From: Leptasterias polaris
Lineage: Eukaryota > Echinodermata > Asteroidea > Forcipulatida > Asteriidae
Reading direction: 5' to 3'
Length of the DNA: 64,000 bases
Assembly (NCBI GenBank): GCA_037783415.1
Contig: JAZGTN010000002.1
Location: forward strand, 1 to 64,000
A program made the position numbers and the translations under genes. The notes beneath the pieces were generated by a model, which was not told the origin of the DNA, did no database searches, and worked only from the letters and a program-made list of their open reading frames with translations. Below are positions 53,865-64,000 of the stretch, in pieces (the first letter of the stretch is position 1; each line of letters starts with the position of its first letter).

Positions 53865-54378
53865 TACAGCATTCTGCAGTGAGATTAAGGAAACCCAAGT
53901 AAAGATACTTTGCGTATTAATGCAGTATTCATTCACATGCAAGAATAAAATTGGTGTACCTTAAGTTTTGTAAACATGCCTGACATTAGAGACAACATTT
54001 GTCTCTAATAAACTCTCCCATATGGGATTTATATTTTGGCGATATTTTAATGCAGCAAGTCTTTGTGTATTCTTTGGATAATTCATGAAGACCTCAAGGT
54101 TTACCCGTTCACATGGAAAGCTTCATCTTGAAGCAGAATATTTGTATCTTTTTGCATTAATTGCCACAGTTTTCCATGCTGATAATTAGACATGAAACAG
54201 TTGTCTGGCGCACTATGAAAATAGTCAAGTCACTGCCCTCCCCTCTGTGATGCCACCTATTTAATGCTGCAAATCACCAATCACGTCGCTGTATCGAATA
54301 AATGCTGTTAAATGCTCATTGTGCTTTCCATATGCAAATTTTAATCGACCAATGGTTGGCTTAGTTATATTCCTCCAT

Positions 54379-54716
54379 AAAGGCAGGGTGTACTTTTAGT
54401 AATTACTCCAAAAGTTAATGACCATAAGAACTTACTTGGTAAAGAGCGCTGGAGAGCTGTTAGTATTATAAAACATTGTTAGAGAAACAATCTCCTCTGA
54501 AGTAATGTAGTTTTGGAGAGAAAGATAATTTTTCATCCAAAAAAAAGCATGAAGCCTTTCTCAGGCATCTGAAAGCAATTAGCATACAAGGGTGGGTTTT
54601 TTCCTTTCGTCCCTGTCTTGCCCAAATTTTCACCGGTTTGTTATTTTATGCGTAATGTCAGGATACACCAAGTGGGGATACTGGTTTTTCAATTACCAAA
54701 AGTATACTGTGCCTTT
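54379..54716 (+). mobile_element. Family A MITE, near full length
   Basis: AAAGGCAGGGTGTACTTTT at the left and ACCAAAAGTATACTGTGCC at the right are inverted, 338 bp apart. The right flank is TTAA; the left reads ATAA. Contains the CATGAAGCCTTTCTCAGGCA hairpin seen in other copies. Confidence 0.82.
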
Positions 54717-54884
54717 TAAAGTATGACTAATTGGCCTAGTTATGACCTTATAATATTATTGTTCATGCTAAAAAAAAACTTTGTTATGTAATAATGCTGT
54801 ATCTTGCACAAGAGAGGGCGCCAAAGGCTTTGGGTTGTCATCCAGAGAAGTTTAATTAAGATACAACTTTGTTGCAGTTCCAGT

Positions 54885-55045
54885 TGTGTGTGGCATTCAA
54901 GGCTGAGGCCAAATCCGAATTTGCGGCTACGACTGTTGCTAAGGGTGTTGCTAAGGACATTGTATACTTCAATGCATGATGATGAAGCGGCGATCTAGCC
55001 GTAGCCGTAGTTGTAGCCGCCAATTCTGACACGGCCTATTGAACA
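54885..55045. mobile_element. Family F hairpin MITE
   Basis: Left AAATCCGAATTTGCGGCTAC, right GTAGCCGCCAATTCTGACAC. CTAGCCGTAGCCGTAGTTG in the right arm matches the copy at 45145. Confidence 0.7.
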
Positions 55046-56085
55046 TTTTTGCACCAACATATTGTTCTTCAGAAATAATTTCTTTATTGACGGGCGATAT
55101 ATTTCCCTAGCTTCTCTCTACAATTGATATTGTACATTTTGCGCTCTATGGTTTAGTGTCACTGTTACTTTTGTTATGAATGGAAACCTTAGTGTTAAGT
55201 GCCTTGTTTATTCTTTTGAACATTTCAATCCATTAATTAATATCTGTGTCACATCAGTTTACGATATTAACCTTGTCAAACTTTGACTTATTTCTACCCT
55301 TTTTCAAATTTGGATTCATTCATAGTACTGATGAAAACTAGTGCAATTTTCTTATACAATTTGTTGTGACTTCTTTTCCCCTTCCCCCTAAAAAATATTG
55401 ATATGAAATAAGTTGATCTATTAAGAAATGAGTTAAATATTGCTTAATCCATAGTTAGACAATGGATTTTAATAAATGAAAGTTGTTAACTGTCTGAACA
55501 TGAATGTTGTTGAAATTGTCTTTTCTTGTGTCGTTTTACTATAGGTTTTCCCGGCCTATTTCCAAACTTTTCTGATCATTTTCATTATAAGCAGACAATT
55601 TTACAAGAATTGCGAGCAAAAATTAGGTCTCTTTTAATTTTTTCTGAACATTCAATTTCATTTTGGTGCATTCAAAATTTTCAATTGTAACATTCTTACA
55701 CTAAGTTTTAGGCACTTTTCACTTTTGAAGCATTCAAATTATTTAAGGACTGGGTGCATGAGACGTACAACCATGTTTTTAATTTCTTATTCATTTGTGG
55801 GACATCATTTTCACCATTTGGTCAATCAAGTTAAACTATTTACCTTTTTAAAAACTCATTTGCATTTCTAAAATGTATTATCTAACAAACAAGTTGGGTA
55901 TTAAATGTCTCAAATTAATGAAATTAAAAGGTTAATTTTTTTTTTCTTTTCACTCTGGGTTTTCCCTCACTCGTTAAAAAGTTTTAGAACACAAAAATGT
56001 ATAAGTAAACTGATAAGGGGTAACTTAATGTTGGTATGTTTACTTATCATTGAGCTTTGTTTGATGTTCTATTTTCTTCTGTTTT

Positions 56086-56470
56086 AAGGCACTGGACACG
56101 TTTGGTAATTACACAAAATATATATTAGCATAAAAACTTACTTGGTAACGAGCAACGGAGAGCTGTTGATAGTATAAAACATTGTGAGAAACCACTCCCT
56201 CTGAAGTAACATAGTTTTTGAGAAAGAGGTAATTTCTCACTAAAATAATAACAGACTTCATACATGAAGTCTTTTATTATTTTTTTCAGACATCTGAAAG
56301 CACACAAAGTTGTGCAACTAGGGTATTTTTTCTTTCATTATTATCTTGCAACTTCGATGACCAAATCAGCCCAAATTTTCACAGGTTTGTTATTTTATGC
56401 ATAATTATGTTGGGCTACACCAAGTGAGAATACTGGTCTTTGATTATTACCAAACGTGTTCAGTGCCTTA
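56086..56470 (+). mobile_element. Family A MITE variant with TTAA on both sides
   Basis: GGCACTGGACACGTTTGGTA at the left and ACCAAACGTGTTCAGTGCC at the right, both directly flanked by TTAA. It shares the family A body (AACTTACTTGGTAA, GAGAGCTGTTGATAGTATAA, AACTTCGATGACCAA). Confidence 0.85.
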
Positions 56471-56547
56471 ATAAGAGCAATGCAAACATAAACTACAGTT
56501 TTAATTGGCCAGAAGCCCGCCCCCCCTAGAAAAAATTGTGCACCCCC

Positions 56548-56599
56548 CTTGTCCCTCCCCTTGTCCCTCCCCTTGTCCCTCCCCTTGTCCCTCCCCCCC
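56548..56599 (+). repeat. 13-bp pyrimidine minisatellite
   Basis: Four copies of CTTGTCCCTCCCC about 420 bases upstream of the nucleoredoxin start codon. Confidence 0.9.
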
Positions 56600-57018
56600 G
56601 AAAAAAATTACCCTCGTTTCGTCGCTGATGCTAATACTATTTTTAAAACCCAGATCAAGTGGTTGTCCCAGGAAAATTGCGAGCGCCCTCTCTAGATGAA
56701 AAGAAAGTGAAACTATTTACACTGGTTTACGTCCTTTTTATCATATTATAACAAGTAGACAACCGGGAACCAGTACCATTAAAAACAACACACAGCAGTG
56801 TCATCTGCACGCATTTTTTTGACAACGGTGTGGTGCACTGTGCGGCCATCCCAATATCCACACACAAACACACACACACACGTATTTCACATGCTGTCGT
56901 TCTTCGGAAGCTGTTGCTCGTCAAAATTACTTTACTACATTTGGGCTAACATTCATAATTGTTAATTGATAATACAATTTCTAAAAACAGGCTGCTGCTA
57001 CAGTGATTATCAGCCACC

Positions 57019-57336
57019 ATGACAAGCCCACTCGTTGTGCTTCTTGGCGAAGTTTTATTCAACAAACACCGGGAAAAGGTGGATGTTTCGTCGCTGGCTG
57101 GCGACGGGAGAGTCATCGGTCTGTATTTCTCAGCTCACTGGTGTGCCCCATGTCGGGAATACACGCCTATCTTGAGTAATTTCTACAACAGCTTCAACAG
57201 TGAAGGGGGCGGTGGAGGAGGAAAAAGACTGGAGATTGTTTTTGTGAGCTCTGACAAGACGGAACAGCATTGTGACGAGCATTTTACGCAACACATGCCG
57301 TGGCTTTTGTTGCCATTTTCTGAGAGGAATATCAAG
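57019..57336 (+). CDS. NXN: Nucleoredoxin-like protein, exon 1 (partial gene)
   Basis: 106 codons from ATG in a strong Kozak context (GCCACCATGA) to a donor AAG/GTAAAC. A thioredoxin-like fold with YFSAHWCAPC (Cys42, Cys45), RLEIVFVSSDK and MPWLLLPFSERNIK. The last two match vertebrate nucleoredoxin exon 1 (RRLEIVFVSSDQ, MPWLALPYKE). Nucleoredoxin is an oxidoreductase that restrains Dishevelled in Wnt signalling in vertebrates. Oddities: the first domain of vertebrate NXN has a degenerate active site, whereas this one has a full WCxxC; a six-Gly run (63-68) sits at the site of a vertebrate Ala/Gly insertion. Later exons lie outside the window. A tryparedoxin-like or nucleoredoxin-like relative is the alternative. 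Confidence 0.85.
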
Positions 57337-57393
57337 GTAAACAAATGTTTTCAATTTGTTATTAACTATTTTTGTTTAACAACCTGTAGTGTA

Positions 57394-58266
57394 CAGTCGT
57401 TTGACCAGTTCCGGATCATTGACCAGTTCCGGATCACTTAAACTTTGCAACAACCACTTTATTAAATTACTTCTCACATTACCAATTCCTGTTGATACAT
57501 GTGAAGAATAACATCCAATAAACCAACAAACCCAAGATAAGGTGACAAACATCATCGACAAATAAATTATGGTAATTTTTCTTAAGTTTGTCGGCGATAA
57601 TGATCATTATTTACCCCCCAAAATGTTGGTTGAAAAACGCTGTTAAAACTTCTCACCTTTCAAATTTGAATGCCAGGGCGAATAGCATTTATGTAAAATG
57701 GTAAGAATGTGTAAAACATATTTCCCATAAATACTGAGCAGATGTTTTGGTTTTTTTATGAGATAAAATTACCGAAATCGTTTGTTGGGAGGCATCGTAC
57801 CTTTGCCCAGTTCCGGATCACTCAATATGTTGGTATGTTAAATGGTGGCGCACTCAGTTAGTTAAAATCATACGGCTGTTGTAGAAAGTTTGTCATTTAA
57901 GTTGCACTGGAAGCGTGCATTTTTATATTTCAAGGAATGTAAAACTACATGTACTTCATCCAACAGCCGTCGATAACGGTGCATGTATTTTCAGTTTTAT
58001 GAATGGGATTTGGAGTATTGGTTTGCAATAGAGGGCGCGCTACTGATTCGGAATAGATTCAACCGATCCGGAACTGGTCAAACGGGTGACGATACTTTTC
58101 TCGAAGCCACTTCAAAAGTATTACTTGTTTTTGGCCAATGGATATTTGGTGAATGTTATGACATGTGTAGGTAAACTGATCGACTTTTGTTTGTTTAAAA
58201 TGTTAAAGAGAATGCAACAAAAACATCGTGAATTCAAAAAGTGATCCGGAACTGGTCAAACGACTG
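57394..58266. mobile_element. TA-flanked mariner-like element
   Basis: CAGTCGTTTGACCAGTTCCG and its inverse bound the element, TA on both sides (57392-57393 and 58267-58268). GACCAGTTCCGGATCA or its inverse occurs about five times (57404, 57421, about 57807, about 58066, about 58243). It is inserted 57 bases after the nucleoredoxin exon 1 donor. No transposase. Confidence 0.87.
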
Positions 58267-58713
58267 TATATCATATGCCGTATTCGGTTAAAAAAAACCA
58301 GCACAGGCCCCTACTGTCAGTGTCACGTCTGTCTTTACTGTCTTTACGCATTTGTTGTTTAATTTAATTGTGTAATTTATTGAGTTAGTTAGTAAACTTA
58401 CAAATTCAGTGAGACACGTGTGCTCTCATTTGTTTTTGTTTACAATTAATACATTGTCGAAAAGTAAGTCTCCAGCAGAAGACAAAGTTTGTATTTTTTC
58501 TTTGTATACTTTCTTGATCTTGCAAAAATTGAGGTTTTTAAAAAAGGTAATGAATACGACCCGGCACTGGTTAACTTTTGTTAAACACTATAAAATAAGC
58601 CATATTACAGTAAAGTGCCCACTTTGACACGAACACGAGGAGTCAACATTTTACAGTACAACTTACAAGGTTAAAATACCACCCAATTCCGATTGTGTAG
58701 CAAGGTTTTAGCC

Positions 58714-58874
58714 AGGATTTGGTAAAAGGGTGTCCAAATATGCTGGAAATTTTAAAACTGGGTGTCCAAATTGTCCACTTACAATACATTTACATGTAAA
58801 TAACAGATAAAACAGGGTGTCCAATATTAAACAGGTTGTCCAAAAGACACCCAGACACCCCTCTGGCTAACACT
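58714..58874. mobile_element. Small inverted-repeat MITE
   Basis: TTAGCCAGGATTTGG and AGGGTGTCC at the left; GACACCC repeats and CTCTGGCTAACAC at the right. GGGTGTCCAA is repeated several times inside. Confidence 0.55.
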
Positions 58875-59730
58875 ATTTAATGGAGCGTGGAAATGAGATG
58901 ATACATAGGGCCAAGGTCTTCAGAGCAGAAGGTGCGAGCATCGAGTCCCACCTACAATTTTTGTTCATCCCCAAAAATTAAGAATGTTCTTTCCAGATTT
59001 TAATGCATATTAAAAACCCTCTTTTTCTAATCGGTGGCCCCTGAGGAATTTGAGGGAAATAAAGTCTGAATTTCATGCATGATCTGATTTCCATCTCGTG
59101 ACTATGAAGTCACAAGGACAATGTTGGCGTGAAACCAGACTAAACATTTATCACTGTAACCTTTTAAAGTTCCTCCCCAAAAAGTCACTGTGCATGACAT
59201 TTGCTAGAATAGAAAGATATTCGGTGCTGTCAAGTTATTGGTGAATTCATTAGTTACAAGCATTGTTGATTAGAACACAGAAAAATGTAATGCTTTTGTT
59301 TTTGTCCCATGTATCAACATACACAATACGGGTCTGGGGCCGATTTCACAAAGAGCTATGATTGATTTTAGTAACTGTCTTTCAATCTTAATTGCTAAGC
59401 AAAGTGTGATGTCACAATACAATTTTACATGTTTGTGTATTTGTTGCCAAACCATTCAATTGTTAGGTGAGATTTCCACCAAAAAAGAACTCTAGTACCA
59501 TCTGCTGGTACACGTGTAGTTGATCAACCAAACCAACAGTACAATGTAGGGTATGAATGAATGTGAAAGTGACAAAAATGCTGTTCCAAAGGATGATTGT
59601 ACTCTCATTAATTACCATTTCAGCTTTCACATTGAGATTTCCCTTTTAACAAACCATTTTGGGGCATTTAAATGCCAATGCTACTTTATGTAATTTTACA
59701 CATAAAATGTGTGGAATTAATATTTTTTTT

Positions 59731-59830
59731 AGCTCACTAACTAGTGACTTAGCTCACTAACTAGTGACTTAGCTCACTAACTAGTGACTTAGCTCACTAA
59801 CTAGTGACTTAGCTCACTAACTAGTGACTT
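59731..59830 (+). repeat. Perfect 5 x 20-bp minisatellite
   Basis: Five identical copies of AGCTCACTAACTAGTGACTT starting at 59731, 59751, 59771, 59791 and 59811. ACTAGT is palindromic, and TCACTA..TAGTGA gives each unit a hairpin. Confidence 0.97.
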
Positions 59831-60187
59831 GTAGTACAACCAGTTACAGAAAAATTTATAGATAGATGCAATTTATTGCACAAAACACTAAGATTTCTTC
59901 TAATGGAAATGACAGCAAAAAGTCACTTTCGGAAAGTCAGCAATCTTTTGGCATACACGTCTGTTTGCCAGGCCTAAATAATCGATTTACACGACTGTCA
60001 TCTGTACAATAAAATTTAAGTTTCAGAGCTTTAAATGCTTGCCTTGAAATACAAAAGATAAATTGATAAAAGAAGGACTCCAAACTCCAAAGCATGAAAT
60101 AACAATTTTGTGGAGCTTGTTAAGAATGAATTTATGAGACGGCTCAACCATAATTTAACACATTGAAGGGTATCAAGGTGAGGAGGT

Positions 60188-61442
60188 CAGGGCTTGCCCT
60201 TAACTTTTTCTGAGAGTAGCCCGCTGGGCAAGTAAATTGTGTTTTATACTAGCCCGCAGAAATTTTTACTAGCCCATGAAAATATGTTTGAAAAATACAT
60301 AACAATTAAATCAGGTTTAATGTTGACTATACTGAGAAGGTTGAGTGACTTTTGTTCATGGCTAGAAATCACTGTCGCTGGTAGTGGAGTCGGGTCAACG
60401 GCATTGTCACTACGCCGGTCGGCGCCACTGAGTCGGCACTCGGAGCTTCCCGACCGGGACTTTGCCTTGCTAAAGCTTAAATTTACCGACCGGCACTAAA
60501 TTCGACCGAAAATGTTGAATATTAAATTATTTTGTCATCAGAAAACAACAATAAATTCCAGTATTTACAACAAAATACATCGGGTTTCCGTTTTAGTATC
60601 CATTTGCTGACAATTTCTGACAAAATTTTACTCACTGATAACTTATCATTAATTGAGTGCGTTGCAATTTATAAAATTTCCAAGTCTGGTTGTACCGTTC
60701 GTTGGTATGACCAGCTTTGCACGCTGCATACCATTGATCACAAGCATACAGCCTGCATGCCGTTGGAGAGACCACGATAACCAACGGCCTATATCTTCAG
60801 GCAGGGTGCCGGGCTGATCTGCCAAGTCATAAATATGCATAAGGTGACGTCGCGAGGTAACTTACTTTGCTCACCCAATGAACATGCAACTTGTAAAGCT
60901 ACATGCAACGTCAAGGGGCCTGCATATTCATTAGATGGGCATGACCATGCGTTGTGCTAGCGTTTTTTTCCCCCTTCTACACACTGTGCAAAATAACTGG
61001 CCTTTATTGCACTAGGGAAAACAATTCTGATGCAGCATCGGTTTTTGGTATCTGGTTCCCAGTACGAATTGTATGTTAAAAGCATTTATACAGGTTACTG
61101 ACTACTGGTGAAATTATCGTTGATAGGTACATGTAGTACACGTACACATGGTACATATTGTACTGTACATCCATCTGTACCTGTACGATGCATGACTGTA
61201 GTCGTAACATTGATGGGGGATTTCACATGGTTGCATTTGCAATAAAATAAAGTTACATTCACGACACACAAAAGGTAAAGCTTTGAAGAGTTCGTTTTAT
61301 TTTCTTTAATCACATCTGAAAAACAAGGAACGTGCACATGTTTTTAAGTAGCCCGCCGGGCAAGTTGAGAAGTGGTTTTTACTTGCCCGCAGCAGTTTTT
61401 ACTGGACATTGTACACCGGGCTAGCGTTAAGGTCGAGCCCTG
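60188..61442. mobile_element. 1.25-kb CAGGGCTTG-ended hAT-like element
   Basis: CAGGGCTTGCCCTTAAC at the left and GTTAAGGTCGAGCCCTG at the right. Subterminal GTAGCCCG..GGGCAAGT occurs near both ends. No clear 8-base duplication. Small open frames inside (60239-60499, 60532-60780) have no recognised family. Confidence 0.72.
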
Positions 61443-61589
61443 GGGGTGCATAATGCTGCCAGAGCATGCCAGAAACACAGAGGAAAACCCCTTCTCTTAA
61501 CAATAAGTGTCACTAAGTTCTTATGTGCATTACACAACACGGGGAACCAACGGCTTTACATCCCATCCAAAGGACAAAGCAATAATGGG

Positions 61590-61655
61590 TGACTGTCTTG
61601 CTGAAGGACACAAGTGTCAAAGACCGAGACTCGAACCCACACTCTGCTGATCAGT
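61590..61655 (-). mobile_element. tRNA-Leu SINE head fragment, inverted
   Basis: GGACACAAGTGTCAAAGACC, GAGACTCGAACCCACACTCT and GCTGATCAG are the reverse complement of the SINE's B box and variable-arm region (36812 copy). Confidence 0.65.
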
Positions 61656-62685
61656 TTGTACGTAGATCATTTACATGTTACTTTCCAAAAGTTCTGTGTG
61701 GATGTTTCTTTTCCACAAGACTCTTTGTCTCTTTTCCAGACTTTCACATCCACATCCGATGTGCAGATTGTATGCTTTGTAAGCAGTGTAGAGGCATGGC
61801 CCAGACTGTCTATCTAGTCACAGGCTGTTACTGTAGTTTGAAGTGGGTGATGATGACTCCCAGAACATTTGCCTGGCCTAATTAGCCCCAATGAGACCCT
61901 TATTACATACGCATGACAGCAACTCCACAAAGCCTGATTCAGTTTCTAACAGGCTGTTATCTATAGCAATAGCGCCAATATTTACATAACTCGGTCCACT
62001 GTGTATTGGCAATACACTAATGGAATCTACCAAACCCCTGGTGTATTAATTAAGTCTACATTCTATCAGAAAAAATCAATCCTTTCTGTGGTGATATTAC
62101 AGTTTTTACATCACTGATTGTGTATAATTATCAGCCATCTGTTATATGTTTTTTTAGTATGGCTAGTGGGATGAACAATAGAAAGAACGGTGAATTGAGT
62201 ACTGTGTAATTAAATCTGCAAGCTTGTATCCAAACAATACAATGCACAAATGTTGCAATTCAGAACTTAATTTCAATATTTCTGAATATAGACTAGCCAG
62301 GGCTTGATATTCAAGAAAATCTCCTGTAGACCATAATGGATTTGTTGCTTTGACAAGATGTTCACCGCACAACCAAAAACATTTCTCCAGAGACAATATT
62401 TTTTTCACTGTGAACTTTTAGGAGTTCAACTCAAAAGAGAGACAGTACATAATAAACTTCATGTTGCTTAAGTGTTAATTATGCTACATTTGACAGACTC
62501 GGGCCAGAAGTCCAGTGGTTAAAAGGCCTTTCAAAATAATAAATGTTTAAAAATGTTGATATTTTTTCAAAATTGTTCTGACAAACCCACCCGCCCACGC
62601 GACTAAAATACACCCATACACTGAAGAACAAAGTAATGCCTCAAATGAAGCATTCTAAACAAATGCTCTCACAGCTCAAGAGCTC

Positions 62686-62930
62686 CTGGCTTCCAGAAGG
62701 CAAATTGGAGTTGAAACAGAAGAGGAAATTCTCTCCAACTCCCCAGCGAGCGCGGAGGTTGGCTACCAAAACAAGATTGACCGATAATGGTGGAACTGCA
62801 ATGAAATGACAGACAATCAGGAAGAGGCCTCAATATATTTATACTTTTTCCTTAATTATTTGTCTTCTTCTTTCATTTGTAATATTGTATTGGAAACTGT
62901 ACCTCAATTTTCAGTCATTTCTTTTGACCT
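62686..62930 (+). repeat. Dispersed repeat, partner of 21362-21560
   Basis: CTGGCTTCCAGAAGGCAAAT, GGAGGTTGGCTACCAAAACA and TTTTCAGTCATTTCTTTTGA follow the order of the earlier locus. Confidence 0.5.
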
Positions 62931-63553
62931 TCACAATATCGGTTAAAGATCAAAATTATTCAACATGGTTTCTTCTGAATTGCCCCTAATGTACTTGAAA
63001 CCTTGCTGCAGCTGACTGTGATTTTTGTATGGCCTTTTAGAACAAACAGATGGCTCAGGCTGTAATGTATAATGCATAGGTTCATAATGTAATAGTGTGG
63101 TCACAATGCAAATATGTAAAGCTATGGGTTATAATGCTGAACAGCATTGGCTTCTGAATAAGAATCAATGGCAAATCCATCACTGCTTCACAGATGAATA
63201 CTATCACATACTGATGACTGTAATGCATGGGATATAGCTGTGTAGACACATTCCTAGACAGCTCAGCTCAGCTTATCAGCTGGGGCTATGAGCTACTATG
63301 TAGGCCCTCCTCATTGGGTGATTTCACAATGTTGCAAATGAGGATGGCACCTCCCCTTCAATTTTCCTAATTTAGTATAATATTTTTATAAAATGGCACC
63401 AACACATCATTGAGTCGCAGGCAAAGGTTACCTAAACAGTGTCTTTAACTCATTAGCACTTGCGCACAAGTAAACATCGAGTCATGCTCCTTGAACGGGG
63501 CACGAAAAGTGACAAGATTTCTACTAAATATATATTCGGTTTGCGGTAACACC

Positions 63554-63580
63554 ATAATAATAATAATAATAATAATAATA
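63554..63580 (+). repeat. ATA microsatellite
   Basis: About nine uninterrupted ATA units. Confidence 0.95.
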
Positions 63581-64000
63581 TTATCTTCTTCTTTTTCCCC
63601 CTTCTTTTTATTCTTTTTCAAATGAAGAAAAATCAACAAAATCTTCCTTTTTGGTTGAAATTCTGCAAGTTGATCAATAGTGCATACAGTCATGTAAACA
63701 TACATGAATATCCAAACAAAAAATTGGCAACATCTAACGGAGGCCTGAAACAGGCCTGGATCTTTGTAGAGGTTTTGGAGGCTTTGTTGCCCTACTCGTG
63801 AAGTTTGTCCAATATATTCTGTGTATATTCTGTGTTTAATATTATGTGTATACATGTATCTACTTAGATTTTGTTCTTTGAGAACTTGTCTTGCTACTTA
63901 CTCTACTGCTAAGGAGTAGATTTCCGAATTTGGGAGACTACTTAGTTCTGAAATAAACTGTCCTTCTTGGGGAGGTTTGAGGAGTAAAGGGTAAAATTTT

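Larger units (their letters stand above)
47406..57018. other. Intergenic region between the MTMR and nucleoredoxin genes
   Basis: No gene recognised. It holds the MTMR 3' UTR, C runs (about 47527-47536 and 48003-48022), family I, B, E, F and A MITE copies, a 1.4-kb TA-flanked element (52462) and a 13-bp minisatellite (56548). About 48600-52400 is AT-rich, with no repeat ends found apart from the family B fragment near 49275 and the family E copy at 50668. Confidence 0.7.
57337..64000 (+). other. Nucleoredoxin intron 1 (start) and beyond
   Basis: No second exon with nucleoredoxin text (such as the SIPSLIF segment) was found to the window end, so intron 1 exceeds 6.6 kb. It carries a mariner-like element, small MITEs, a 5 x 20 bp minisatellite and a 1.25-kb hAT-like element. 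Confidence 0.65.

Noticed and set aside
60239..60780. Two small frames inside the 1.25-kb hAT-like element
   Set aside because: No transposase motif seen and too short for a hAT transposase; kept only as content of the element.
1..64000. Autonomous retrotransposon or transposase gene
   Set aside because: No reverse transcriptase, integrase or DDE-type frame was seen in the listed translations; all elements appear non-autonomous.

Overview
The window looks like nuclear DNA of a marine invertebrate deuterostome, most likely an echinoderm. The basis is intron-rich genes with close vertebrate counterparts, large AT-rich introns, and very dense short non-autonomous transposons and tRNA-derived SINEs. 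The species assignment is inference; no marker gene settles it.

Three protein genes are recognisable, all on the + strand. (1) 251-3278: the last four coding exons of a TAO-type Ste20 kinase (C-terminal coiled coil and stop); the kinase domain lies upstream of the window. (2) 22824-47405: a complete myotubularin-related phosphatase of the MTMR3/MTMR4 type, reconstructed as 15 coding pieces whose phases all agree and give 1098 residues (PH-GRAM, phosphatase with CSDGWDRT, Ser-rich linker, short coiled coil, C-terminal FYVE). A CpG-richer block at about 11640-12300, with a GTCACGTGAC box, a YY1-like motif and a possible donor, is a candidate promoter and leader exon. (3) 57019-57336: exon 1 of a nucleoredoxin-like gene; the rest lies beyond the window.

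Between and inside the genes the DNA is mostly transposon debris. Supported by terminal inverted repeats and often target duplications: Mutator-like elements with hairpins in the arms (12647-13231, 20549-21261), Harbinger-like elements (13489-14137, 18106-18643, 22069-22417), several CAGGG-ended hAT-like families, a TTAA-flanked family related to piggyBac-type insertions, TA-flanked mariner/pogo-like elements (52462-53864, 57394-58266), three kinds of tRNA-derived SINE, and a 1033-bp foldback element (33770-34802) whose arms are 53-bp tandem repeats. Some are nested, giving a relative order of insertion. Intron 2 of the MTMR gene holds a 1.2-kb satellite of 86-bp units with an apparent 4-unit higher-order duplication.

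Functionally, TAO kinase (stress/MAPK and Hippo signalling), MTMR3/4 (removal of endosomal and autophagic PI3P) and nucleoredoxin (redox control of Wnt/Dishevelled in vertebrates) are unrelated neighbours, and nothing suggests they work as a unit. The strongest unusual signals are the giant transcribed hairpin in MTMR intron 3, the nested insertions, the arm-hairpin Mutator-like family, and an intact WCAPC motif in the first thioredoxin-like segment of the nucleoredoxin gene.
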